Assembly: GCA_963544615.1 (NCBI GenBank)
Contig: CAUUGB010000031.1
Coordinates: 1 to 8,118 of the forward strand
Reading direction: 5' to 3'
DNA: 8,118 bases
DNA from: CAUUGB01 sp963544615
GTDB taxonomy: Bacteria; Patescibacteriota; Microgenomatia; UBA1400; PJMF01
The notes beneath the pieces were generated by a model that saw only the letters and a list, made by a program, of their open reading frames with translations, was not told the DNA's origin and did not search any database. Of the stretch, positions 1 through 6,980 are shown one piece after another (position 1 is the first letter of the stretch; every line of letters begins with the position of its first letter). The translations under genes were made by a program, and so were the position numbers.

Positions 1-232
1 GTAGTGCTATGCTCATATCAGATTCACGATAACCTATAATTAAACTTGTATATGTATATGTGGTTTTACGGGCTAAAATATAACTACTGGTTTTGATATT
101 CAAACCGTACCCATAAACAATATTGTAGGAGTCGCCATCTTCCATAACTCCATTAAATAATTCTCTTAATCTGCTTTTGTTAGCGTCGGACTTTTGAGTG
201 TCCCACTCTTTCTTTTTTCCAAACCATCCCAT
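1..232 (-). CDS. Unrecognised protein, N-terminal 77 codons, cut by the left edge
   Basis: A reading frame opens with ATG at 232-230 and stays open to position 1, giving 77 residues with no stop, so the gene continues outside the window. The start is well supported: AGGAGG lies at 246-241, eight bases before the ATG. The protein begins MGWFGKKKEW, followed by a charged, probably helical stretch (about residues 9-33). From about residue 37 it alternates aromatic, small and beta-branched residues (VYGYG, TYTYTS, LIIGY), which suggests beta strands. I see no signal peptide or membrane segment. I do not recognise the family. Short cytoplasmic proteins with a similar lysine-rich opening occur in Firmicutes, but that is only a vague resemblance. 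G+C over these bases is about 35% by hand count, lower than the roughly 40% of sampled neighbouring coding sequence, and two of four arginines use AGA. This weakly suggests a different origin from the genes to the right. That it is a real gene is likely; its function is unknown. Confidence 0.72.
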   Translation of the reverse strand, partial: MGWFGKKKEWDTQKSDANKSRLRELFNGVMEDGDSYNIVYGYGLNIKTSSYILARKTTYTYTSLIIGYRESDMSIAL

Positions 233-240
233 AATAAATT

Positions 241-246
241 CCTCCT
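241..246 (-). promoter_or_regulatory. Shine-Dalgarno site AGGAGG of the left-edge gene
   Basis: The minus strand reads AGGAGG eight bases before the ATG at 232. This is a full-strength ribosome binding site and fixes the start of the partial gene. No other gene here has one as strong, and the first genes of the other two promoter-proximal units show none. Confidence 0.8.
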
Positions 247-312
247 CTACATCGGAATTTCACCTGATTAATTTTTAATATATTGAAAGCGAAGTTAATT
301 TTATATGGGTTT

Positions 313-321
313 ATTGTACCA
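313..321 (-). promoter_or_regulatory. Candidate extended -10 promoter for the left-edge gene
   Basis: The minus strand reads TGGTACAAT, which matches the extended -10 pattern TGnTATAAT with one mismatch in the hexamer. No convincing -35 lies 16-18 bases upstream, which an extended -10 can tolerate. Transcription would start near 306 and leave a leader of about 75 AT-rich bases before the ATG. A second AT-rich candidate, TATAAA at 305-300, cannot be excluded. This is inference from motif and position only. Confidence 0.4.
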
Positions 322-427
322 TTTTTAAGGCATTTTTGCTATTGCCTGTATAAGTTCACTACTTTTGGGAATAAAACTTGTTAATAAAATCTATTGGGGT
401 TTGATATCAGAGTGAAAAGGCATAATG

Positions 428-436
428 TGTTAGAAT
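428..436 (+). promoter_or_regulatory. Candidate extended -10 promoter of the nuclease-peptidase unit, near-leaderless
   Basis: TGTTAGAAT matches TGnTATAAT with one mismatch in the hexamer and ends seven bases before the GTG at 443. The usual -10 to start-site spacing would therefore place transcription start on or beside the start codon. There is no good -35 at the matching distance. An alternative is TTGATA (401-406) paired with CATAAT or TAATGT (421-428), spaced 14-16 bases, which would give a leader of about ten bases. Either reading leaves no room for a ribosome site, and none is seen. Confidence 0.45.
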
Positions 437-442
437 AACCAA

Positions 443-1306
443 GTGATTGATAAATATTCTGCCACCTGGTTATCTCATTCGAGCATTAGTGATTATCTCT
501 CTTGCCCTCGGGCATATTTTCTCAAAAATGTTTACAAAGATCCCCAAACTCATCACAAAATTCAAATTGTTTCTCCAGCATTATCCCTGGGAGTTAGTGT
601 CCACGAAGTTTTAGAAGGGCTTTCTAATTTACCCGCTAAAGACCGCTTCAAAAACAGTTTAATTACCGAGTTTAATCGCCAATGGCAAAAAGTTAGTGGG
701 GAAGTGGGTGGTTTTAGTAATCAAGCCAATGAAAAAGCTTATTATGACCGAGGAGTAATGATGCTTAATCGAGTGATGGCACACCCTGGCATTTTAACTC
801 AACTCGCCGTCAAAATTAAAGGCGATTTACCTCACTTTGTTTTAAGTGAAGCTGATAATTTAATTCTCTGTGGTAAACTTGATTGGCTCTCTTATAACAC
901 CAAAAATCATTGTGTTCACATTGTAGATTTTAAGACTGGCAAAAATATGGAGGCAGATGACTCACTCCAACTGCCAATTTACTTACTTTTAGCTACTTTT
1001 TGTCAAAAATATAGCGTGGAAAAAGCCAGTTATTGGTATCTGCAATTAAGTGACCAACTCACAGCTAAAGTGCTACCTAGTGTAGAGACTGCCAAAAAAC
1101 AAATTTTAGAAATTGGCAAAAAAATTGCTTTAGCCCGTAAACTCCAAGCTTTTAAGTGCCCCTATGGTGGCTGCCCAGCCTGCACTCCTTTTGAGCGGAT
1201 TTTAGCTGGCGAGGGTAAAAAAGTTGGTGAGAGCCGCACTATGCGCCGCGATTTATATTTATTATCTTATCAAGCACCAGCCGATGATTTAGAAGAAATT
1301 TTATAA
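443..1306 (+). CDS. PD-(D/E)XK nuclease, RecB/Cas4-like, with Fe-S cysteines
   Basis: This 287-residue protein has the RecB/AddB/Cas4-type nuclease signature in order: His54 in a GVSVHE segment, Asp147 in CGKLDWL, the metal-binding Asp162-Phe-Lys164 in VDFKTGK, and Gln176/Tyr180 in LQLPIY. Cys21 near the N-terminus plus Cys239, Cys244 and Cys247 near the C-terminus form the four-cysteine arrangement that holds a 4Fe-4S cluster in AddB, Cas4 and related nucleases. It should therefore be a metal-dependent cytoplasmic DNA exonuclease or endonuclease. There is no helicase part and no cas gene nearby, so its pathway is unclear; a repair or processing role is inference. The GTG start is the first start codon after an in-frame TAG at 431-433, and the conserved-looking protein begins right there. 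No Shine-Dalgarno is visible. The stop TAA abuts the ATG of the next gene, so the two are probably translated together. The fold assignment is firm, the role is not. Confidence 0.9.
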   Translation: MIDKYSATWLSHSSISDYLSCPRAYFLKNVYKDPQTHHKIQIVSPALSLGVSVHEVLEGLSNLPAKDRFKNSLITEFNRQWQKVSGEVGGFSNQANEKAYYDRGVMMLNRVMAHPGILTQLAVKIKGDLPHFVLSEADNLILCGKLDWLSYNTKNHCVHIVDFKTGKNMEADDSLQLPIYLLLATFCQKYSVEKASYWYLQLSDQLTAKVLPSVETAKKQILEIGKKIALARKLQAFKCPYGGCPACTPFERILAGEGKKVGESRTMRRDLYLLSYQAPADDLEEIL

Positions 1307-2254
1307 ATGTCCCTTTTAGCTAAACTTACCCCAACTAATTTAGCCAGTGAAAAAGCTAAATTTAGCAGTGACTATAATTACAATCCTCAGTTTATTTACG
1401 CTGAACCAATCCTACCAGCTAAACTGCAAAAATACGGGCAAACAAAACCTGCGATGGTGCAATTAGCCCAAGCTTATCTAGCAGCTCATCCCTTACCAAC
1501 TGCTCCCTCACCCAAGGATACTACTCCTATAACTGCCAACCAAGTGCAACAAGAAGTGCTCGCGCTGTGTCAGCGCTTGCGCATCAAACCACCCCAAATT
1601 ATTTTTAGTAATCAACTGATTACTCGATTTGTAGTTTTACAAGATAAACTAATTATCAATAATTCGCCACTGAGTAAATTTAGCCAAGAAACTCTGCCAG
1701 CTCTGCTTGCCCATGAGCTACAAACCCATTACCTGCGCTTTTACAATCAACAACAACAAAGCTTTGCCAGTCAAAAACGCATTGATTATTTGCGCACCGA
1801 AGAAGGACTGGCAATTTTGGTAGGCAGTTTTTACAAACCGCAACTTAATTTTAGTGCCATTTGCGCTTTATATATTGGCGTTGACCTCGCCCAAAAAGCA
1901 AGTTTTAGCCAAGTATTTGCTTACTTTAGTCAAAATGGACTCGGTTTTAATCAAGCTTGGGCAAAAACCATGCGAGTCAAAAGAGGTCTTGAAGACACTA
2001 GCCAACCTGGTGGTTTAACTAAAGATTTAGTTTACTTAGAAGGAGTTTGGGAAGTTTGCGATTATCTCTTAGCCCCCAACTCATCGCTACTTGATTTATA
2101 TTTGGGCAAAATTTCTTGGCAGCAAGCTGCCTTTTATCATCAACAAGCCAATCTTAAGGCAATGCGCTATCCGGAGTTTGTGCCGCATCGTCTTCAGGAT
2201 TTTTTGTCGCACGTGTGCTCTTGCAAACTTGAGCTGGCACCGCCCCCACCTTAA
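1307..2254 (+). CDS. DUF1704/MATCAP-family zinc metallopeptidase
   Basis: The 315-residue protein carries the marks of the DUF1704 family (PF08014). These are a YNPQF segment near residues 25-29, the zinc site HELQTH (His136, catalytic-type Glu137, His141), a TEEGL motif at 164-168 whose glutamate probably supplies the third zinc ligand, and a strongly conserved-looking block at 223-246 (RVKRGLEDTSQPGG and the DLVYLEG that follows). Known eukaryotic relatives (MATCAP) remove C-terminal residues from tubulin. Bacterial members are often labelled 'flavohemoglobin expression-modulating QEGLA motif protein', and their substrates are unknown. It has no signal peptide, so it probably acts in the cytoplasm. 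It begins immediately after the nuclease stop codon, with only a weak purine-rich AGAAGAA upstream, which suggests translational coupling. The last 33 codons overlap the end of the convergent penicillin-binding protein gene, and the tail ends in four prolines beyond the recognisable domain. Family assignment is confident; a peptidase activity is inferred from intact zinc motifs. Confidence 0.88.
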   Translation: MSLLAKLTPTNLASEKAKFSSDYNYNPQFIYAEPILPAKLQKYGQTKPAMVQLAQAYLAAHPLPTAPSPKDTTPITANQVQQEVLALCQRLRIKPPQIIFSNQLITRFVVLQDKLIINNSPLSKFSQETLPALLAHELQTHYLRFYNQQQQSFASQKRIDYLRTEEGLAILVGSFYKPQLNFSAICALYIGVDLAQKASFSQVFAYFSQNGLGFNQAWAKTMRVKRGLEDTSQPGGLTKDLVYLEGVWEVCDYLLAPNSSLLDLYLGKISWQQAAFYHQQANLKAMRYPEFVPHRLQDFLSHVCSCKLELAPPPP

Positions 2255-4739
2255 AAAACTCTTCCTTACCACAATAGGGCACTTTCACTAAAGTGTCTGG
2301 TACTCTGAAAGCATGTGGATGTTCTGGGTCAAGCAAGGTTAACATAATTTTCTGCCACATGGGTGAAGCCCCAGTGACACCGGAAGCAACATAGCTCATG
2401 GGACGATTATCGTTATTACCCACCCAAGTACCCACTACATAATCTTTAGTATAACCAAAAGTCCAGTTGTCACGTAAATTATTAGTTGTTCCAGTTTTAA
2501 CTGCTACCTGCTGATTGGGAATATACAACACGCTATGCACCCCAAAGGCACTGGCCCTGGCAGAATTATCTGACAAAATATGACTAATTTGATAACTGGT
2601 AGCTGAGGAAAGTGCTCGCTTACCCACTCCTTCACATTTATTGTCTAAAGCGCATTGATTGCGATACAAACTACGTCCCTTATAATCTAAAATTTCCAAA
2701 AAGGGATTGGTAGCCACACTAACGCCCTCATTGGCAAAAGTACCATAAAGCTGCATCATCTCGGTCATGCGCACCTCACCACCGCCCAAAGTTAATGATA
2801 ACCCCAAGCGAGAGCGATTAGTCCAAGTGCTAATACCCATTTTCTCACCCTGATCAATCATGGCGTCTAAGCCAATTTCGTGTAGCAACTTAACTGCAGG
2901 AATATTATAAGAACTCGCTAAACTTTCTCTTAAAGTCACACTACCATGAAATTTACCATCATAATTTTTGGGACTATAATCAGGACCACCACGAAATTTA
3001 TAAGTTACTGGCTGATCTTGAATTAAGGTAGCTGGTGTAAAACCATAATATTCCATAGCAGTAGCATAGGTAAGTGGCTTAATGGATGAGCCGGGCTGAC
3101 GATGTCTAATGGTCACATTAACTTGACCATCATGTTCAAAATCATAATAATTTCTCGAACCAACCATGGCCATAATTTCCCCAGTTCTAGGTTTGGTCAC
3201 CATGGCAGCTCCGTTGGAAACTTTCAACCGTGCCAAGCCATCTACCTCTTGACTAACTAAATCTTGCACTACCTGTTGCATGCCTAAATCTAGGGTGGTA
3301 CGCACCACCATCCCCCCAGTATTAACCATTTCTTCACCGTACTTTTGCGCCAAAAGTTCCCGCACATACATCACAAAATGGGGGGCAGCAATTTTAATCC
3401 GACTATTGTTAAACACTAATTCTTCACTCCCGGCCTGTTGTTCTTGCTCAACACTAATATAGCCTTCTTCTCTCATGCGACGTAAAACTTCGCCTCGGCG
3501 TAAATAGGCGCTGGCAACATCGTTAGCAAAAGGAGAATAACGACTGGGTGCTTGCGGTAAACCGGCTAAAAAAGCACTTTCTGCCAATGTGAGGTTTTTA
3601 GCATTTTTACCAAAAAAAGTAATAGCAGCCTGCTCAATCCCATACACCGGACCACCGTAGTTAACTTGGTTTAAGTACATTTCTAAAATTTCATCTTTAC
3701 TAAATTGACTTTCAACCAAAATTGCTAAAATTAATTCTTTAATTTTACGAATAAAAGATTTTTCTCTAGTTAAAAGGCGTAATTTAACCAACTGTTGGGT
3801 AATAGTTGAGCCTCCTTGACTATAACTACCCGACTGACGATTAGCTTGGGCAGCTCTAACAATGGCTTTCAAATCAAAACCACGATGAGAATAAAAATTG
3901 CTATCTTCAATAGCAATGGTAGCATTAATGACGTCTTGACTCACGGCTGACAAAGCTACTGGAGTGCGATTTTCATCCTCATAAATTTCAAATAAAAGAT
4001 GATTATTGCGATCCAAAATCTTAGTAGTCATATTTTGCTTACCATTAGTTAAAGCGCTAATTTCTGGTAAGTCATTGATAATGTGCTGATAGCTCCAGTA
4101 CCCAGCATACACAATCCCACCTGTTAAAAGCAGGGCAGCGGTATACCAAAAACAAAGTGAGGCGTGAGAGTGAATTTTGCGCAACACAATGCGCCGCTTT
4201 TCTCGCTGATAAGCAATAATCTTTTGCGGATTAGCTCTTTTTAAAGTGGTTTTTTTCCGCCGACAATGATGCCAAGCAGTCAAGAGACGCAACTTAAAAG
4301 CTAAAATGGGGTGACGAGCAATCGGACATCCCTGCCAGGCACCACGTGAGGGACGAATTACCACTGGCTCATTTTTGGGTACCAATTCCCAACCAGACAC
4401 AATTCTAATCACAATTTTTTTAGGACGGCGAGGGGTGGCAGGAGATTTTTGCCGCAGAGACTTTTGCTGCTGCATCCAGGGTACTGACTTAAAAACAGCT
4501 ACAAATCGCTGCCAATAACCCCGAAGCACTGCTACATGCCCAAGTGACAAGCCAGTTGTTGCTTTAGTTTTTAAGCTAGTTTTATTTTTACCAACAACTT
4601 TATTAGTGACTTTAGAAGTAATTTTAGAGGATAATGAAGGAGGTGGAGCAGATAAGCGCCAACCAGTAAAATAGCAGCCATAAGCGATGAATTTAGCTAG
4701 CCACAAGCGCCACTGATTGGACCACGACAATTTTATCAC
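2154..4739 (-). CDS. Class A penicillin-binding protein (PBP1A-type glycosyltransferase/transpeptidase)
   Basis: This bifunctional peptidoglycan synthase polymerises lipid II glycan strands and crosslinks peptides outside the membrane. A transmembrane helix lies at about residues 194-214. The GT51 domain follows, with the catalytic-Glu motif EDSNFYSHRG (278-287), GGSTITQQLVK (309-319), and the RKIKE and MYLNQVNYGG blocks (331-363). The transpeptidase domain has SxxK at Ser551-Lys554 (PGSSIKP), SxN at Ser610-Asn612 and KTGT at 748-751, so both activities look intact. Near the C-terminus Cys823 and Cys839 could form a disulfide. The 861-residue length reflects an unusually long cytoplasmic N-terminus of about 190 residues, strongly basic, with a tryptophan-rich hydrophobic segment at 5-28. 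The start is a GTG at 4739-4737; it is the first start after an in-frame TGA, with no Shine-Dalgarno but a TATAAT ten bases upstream. The 3' end overlaps the DUF1704 gene by 101 bases. Family is certain; the exact start is less so. Confidence 0.95.
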   Translation of the reverse strand: MIKLSWSNQWRLWLAKFIAYGCYFTGWRLSAPPPSLSSKITSKVTNKVVGKNKTSLKTKATTGLSLGHVAVLRGYWQRFVAVFKSVPWMQQQKSLRQKSPATPRRPKKIVIRIVSGWELVPKNEPVVIRPSRGAWQGCPIARHPILAFKLRLLTAWHHCRRKKTTLKRANPQKIIAYQREKRRIVLRKIHSHASLCFWYTAALLLTGGIVYAGYWSYQHIINDLPEISALTNGKQNMTTKILDRNNHLLFEIYEDENRTPVALSAVSQDVINATIAIEDSNFYSHRGFDLKAIVRAAQANRQSGSYSQGGSTITQQLVKLRLLTREKSFIRKIKELILAILVESQFSKDEILEMYLNQVNYGGPVYGIEQAAITFFGKNAKNLTLAESAFLAGLPQAPSRYSPFANDVASAYLRRGEVLRRMREEGYISVEQEQQAGSEELVFNNSRIKIAAPHFVMYVRELLAQKYGEEMVNTGGMVVRTTLDLGMQQVVQDLVSQEVDGLARLKVSNGAAMVTKPRTGEIMAMVGSRNYYDFEHDGQVNVTIRHRQPGSSIKPLTYATAMEYYGFTPATLIQDQPVTYKFRGGPDYSPKNYDGKFHGSVTLRESLASSYNIPAVKLLHEIGLDAMIDQGEKMGISTWTNRSRLGLSLTLGGGEVRMTEMMQLYGTFANEGVSVATNPFLEILDYKGRSLYRNQCALDNKCEGVGKRALSSATSYQISHILSDNSARASAFGVHSVLYIPNQQVAVKTGTTNNLRDNWTFGYTKDYVVGTWVGNNDNRPMSYVASGVTGASPMWQKIMLTLLDPEHPHAFRVPDTLVKVPYCGKEEFFKVGAVPAQVCKSTRATKNPEDDAAQTPDSALP

Positions 4740-4749
4740 GATAATGTAT

Positions 4750-4780
4750 ATTATACACCATCAATGAGATACAAAATCAA
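4750..4780 (-). promoter_or_regulatory. Promoter of the penicillin-binding protein gene, near-leaderless
   Basis: The minus strand has a perfect TATAAT at 4755-4750 and TTGATT at 4780-4775, separated by 19 bases, slightly wide. The usual -10 spacing puts the start of transcription at about 4743-4741, which is zero to four bases before the GTG codon. The elements occupy the 46-base gap after the glycosyltransferase stop, so the gene can be transcribed separately from the upstream run. An 11-base imperfect-centre palindrome (4746-4756) covers the -10 and could be an operator, or simply AT-rich coincidence. Confidence 0.55.
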
Positions 4781-4785
4781 TCAAA

Positions 4786-5694
4786 CTAGACAATTAGCTG
4801 TTTGCCAAAACGACAAAGGAAAAAATTAATAGCAGCTTTTTTTTCTACTCGCGACCCGTAACGATATAATCGGTAGGCTAATTTCAACACCCGCAGTTTT
4901 AACCACCAATTACCGTGCAAAAAAAAGAATAATAAACGATTACGGGTTAAATAAAAAGTCTGTAAAGCACTCCCTGAGCCCAGTGTAGAACCGCCATTTT
5001 TATGCCAAATAACAGCTTGCGGACAAACAGCAAAAGTAAATCCACAAGCTCGCATGCGCCGGCTTAAATCAGCGTCCTCAAAATAGAGAAAGTAGCGATC
5101 GTCAAAAGTACCACTCACTGCCAAAGCTTCACGCCGCACTAGCACACAACAACCAGAGAGGAAATGACTATCTGGAGACTTAGTAAACTGACCCCGGTCA
5201 ACTTCATCCACCCCCAGATGAAAACAACTTAAATTAGCTTCATCAATAATTCCCCCCATAAACCAAATCACCTGACCGCGATGTTTTTCTTGATAGCTAC
5301 TGCGATGAAACTCACATCCGGGAGCAAAATAAATTTTAGGAGCCACCATGCCCATTTGGGGATGGTTTTTGAGCTCCCTGTATAAAAGCTGCAAAAAATC
5401 TGCCTTCACCAGGGTATCAGAATTAAGCAGCAAAAAAAACTCCGGATTAAATGATTTGCTCGCCACGGCTAACCCCAAATTATTACCACCAGTAAAACCC
5501 AAATTAGTATCGGAGCGAATCAGTTGCACATTCTTCAGCTGTTTGGGTAACACTAAAGGTTGCTTGGAAGCATTATCTACCACAAAAGTGCGTACCAGCA
5601 AACCACTAGTATCAATTTTCGCCAAACTTTCTAAAGTTTCTTTGGTGTCTTCATTAGTATTGTAGTGAACAATAATAACGGCAATTTTATCCAT
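4786..5694 (-). CDS. Family 2 glycosyltransferase (rhamnosyltransferase-like)
   Basis: The 302-residue protein is a GT-A fold family 2 glycosyltransferase that would move a sugar from a nucleotide donor to an envelope glycan or lipid carrier. The visible order is typical: an N-terminal VIIVHYN strand (7-12), VVDNAS (38-43) whose Asp40 contacts the nucleotide, NLGFTGGNN (64-72), and LLNSD (89-93), where Asn-Ser-Asp takes the place of the metal-binding DxD. These are followed by GCCVLVRREAL (181-191), the catalytic-base region YFEDADLSRR (204-213) and WHKNGGST (230-237). This pattern is like WbbL-type rhamnosyltransferases, but the sugar and acceptor cannot be read from sequence. There is no clear membrane helix; the basic, aromatic C-terminus (about 252-302) could lie against the membrane. 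It starts five bases after the serS stop. The nearest AAGGAA is 17 bases before the ATG, too far, so translation probably depends on coupling to serS. Next to a peptidoglycan synthase, an envelope role is likely. Confidence 0.92.
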   Translation of the reverse strand: MDKIAVIIVHYNTNEDTKETLESLAKIDTSGLLVRTFVVDNASKQPLVLPKQLKNVQLIRSDTNLGFTGGNNLGLAVASKSFNPEFFLLLNSDTLVKADFLQLLYRELKNHPQMGMVAPKIYFAPGCEFHRSSYQEKHRGQVIWFMGGIIDEANLSCFHLGVDEVDRGQFTKSPDSHFLSGCCVLVRREALAVSGTFDDRYFLYFEDADLSRRMRACGFTFAVCPQAVIWHKNGGSTLGSGSALQTFYLTRNRLLFFFLHGNWWLKLRVLKLAYRLYRYGSRVEKKAAINFFLCRFGKQLIV

Positions 5695-5699
5695 AAAAA

Positions 5700-6977
5700 C
5701 TATTTACTAATTTCCTTAAAAGGAAGATAAGGCCATAATACTTCTGGTACCCCCACAGAACCATCAGGTCGTTGATAATTTTCTATCATACAGGCTAAAA
5801 GTCGGGGACTTGCTGCCATGGTATTGTTGAGAGTATAAACATATTTATGCTCTCCGGTAGCAGTTTTATAGCGAATTTTCAACCGCCGAGCTTGGAAATC
5901 ATTAAAATAACTAGCCGAATGAGTTTCGCGGTAGCGCTTTTGTCCTGGGAACCAACTTTCAATGTCATATTTTTTCCGTTGCCCTGCACCCATATCGCCA
6001 GTACACATTAAAAGCACTTGATAGGGGATACCCAAATTTTGCAATAAACGCTCAGAATTGGCTAAAATTTTCTCATGCCACTGACGGGTTTGGTTTTCAT
6101 CAGCAATAGTATAAACCACCTGTTCCACTTTATTAAATTGATGCACCCTAATAATTCCCTGAGTGTCTTTGCCGTGAGTGCCTACTTCTCGACGAAAACA
6201 AGGAGAAATACCAACCATTTTAATTGGCAAATCCCGCTCTAAAAGGGTTTCACCAGCATGAAAAGCAGTTAAAGCTACCTCAGCGGTACCAGCTAAAATT
6301 TGTTCATCTTGAGTGCGGTAATGATCTTGACTACCCCAAGGAAAATAACCCGTGCCCCACATGGTTTCTTGTTTTACCAGTGAGGGAGCACTCATGGCTG
6401 TAAACCCATCTGCCACCAGCAGACTTAAAGCATAATTAAGCAAAGCCTGCTCCAAAAGCACCGCTTGATTTTTAAGCATATAAGTGCGAAAGCCACCAAT
6501 TCTCACCGCGCGCTTAACATCAAGTAAATCAAGTGCCAGCATTAAATCTTGGTGAGGTTTGGGAGTAAAAGCAAATGCTGGCAATTTACCCACTTTTCTA
6601 ACTACTTGATTATCATTTTCATCTTTACCCACCGGCACATCGGCTGCAGGCACATTAGGCAAATGGTACTGACATTGTTGAAATTCCTGCTCAACTGTGT
6701 CTAATTGTTTTTCCAGTTTTTTTAGCTGTTCTTTGAGTTTTTTACCCTTAGCAATTAAAGTGGGAGCGGGGGGAATAGCTTGAGTTTGGACTGCTTTTTT
6801 AATGGTAGCCGCATTTTGATTAACTTGATGACGACACTCCTCTACCTGAGAAAGTAATTGACGCCTTTGTTTATCTAGCTCTAGCACCTGAGTGACAATT
6901 TGGGGGTCTAATTGTTTACTAACAGCTGCTTTGGTAACTTCTGGGGCATTTTCGCGCACATAGTTAATGTCTAACAT
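5700..6977 (-). CDS. serS: Seryl-tRNA synthetase
   Basis: SerRS charges tRNA-Ser (and tRNA-Sec where present) with serine in the cytoplasm. At 425 residues it has the normal bacterial length. The N-terminal tRNA-binding arm is a long helical hairpin, with two coiled-coil stretches at about 28-65 and 73-104. The class II core follows: motif 1 around Pro198, the serine-binding TAE at 231-233, motif 2 as FRREVGTHGKDTQG (261-274) leading into IRVHQF, and motif 3 as NNTMAASPRLLACMIENYQ (384-402) with its ATP-binding Arg392. It opens with the typical MLDINYVREN. ATG at 6977 has a good AAGGAG six bases upstream that lies inside the end of lysS, three bases after whose stop it begins. The reading is complete and shows no missing catalytic residue. 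Confidence 0.97.
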   Translation of the reverse strand: MLDINYVRENAPEVTKAAVSKQLDPQIVTQVLELDKQRRQLLSQVEECRHQVNQNAATIKKAVQTQAIPPAPTLIAKGKKLKEQLKKLEKQLDTVEQEFQQCQYHLPNVPAADVPVGKDENDNQVVRKVGKLPAFAFTPKPHQDLMLALDLLDVKRAVRIGGFRTYMLKNQAVLLEQALLNYALSLLVADGFTAMSAPSLVKQETMWGTGYFPWGSQDHYRTQDEQILAGTAEVALTAFHAGETLLERDLPIKMVGISPCFRREVGTHGKDTQGIIRVHQFNKVEQVVYTIADENQTRQWHEKILANSERLLQNLGIPYQVLLMCTGDMGAGQRKKYDIESWFPGQKRYRETHSASYFNDFQARRLKIRYKTATGEHKYVYTLNNTMAASPRLLACMIENYQRPDGSVGVPEVLWPYLPFKEISK

Positions 6978-6980
6978 AAT

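Noticed and set aside
261..305. AT-rich hairpin or riboswitch in the leader of the left-edge gene
   Set aside because: Only short, weak A/T inverted repeats are present, with no recognisable aptamer core and no terminator-like U run.
425..433. Three-codon mini-ORF (ATG TGT TAG) just before the nuclease, with AAAAGG in front
   Set aside because: It falls inside the candidate promoter and would probably not be transcribed. A three-codon frame is expected by chance.
443..1306. The nuclease as a CRISPR Cas4
   Set aside because: The motifs and cysteines resemble Cas4, but no repeat array or cas1/cas2 is present. The same architecture is common in stand-alone RecB-like proteins.
2091..2291. Plus-strand 66-codon frame across the convergent junction
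   Set aside because: It overlaps two well-supported genes in other frames, has no ribosome site, and has no recognisable protein character.
5348..5665. Plus-strand 105-codon frame opposite the glycosyltransferase
   Set aside because: It is antisense to a fully motif-supported gene, is serine/lysine/leucine-rich like a codon-complement shadow, and has no start signal.
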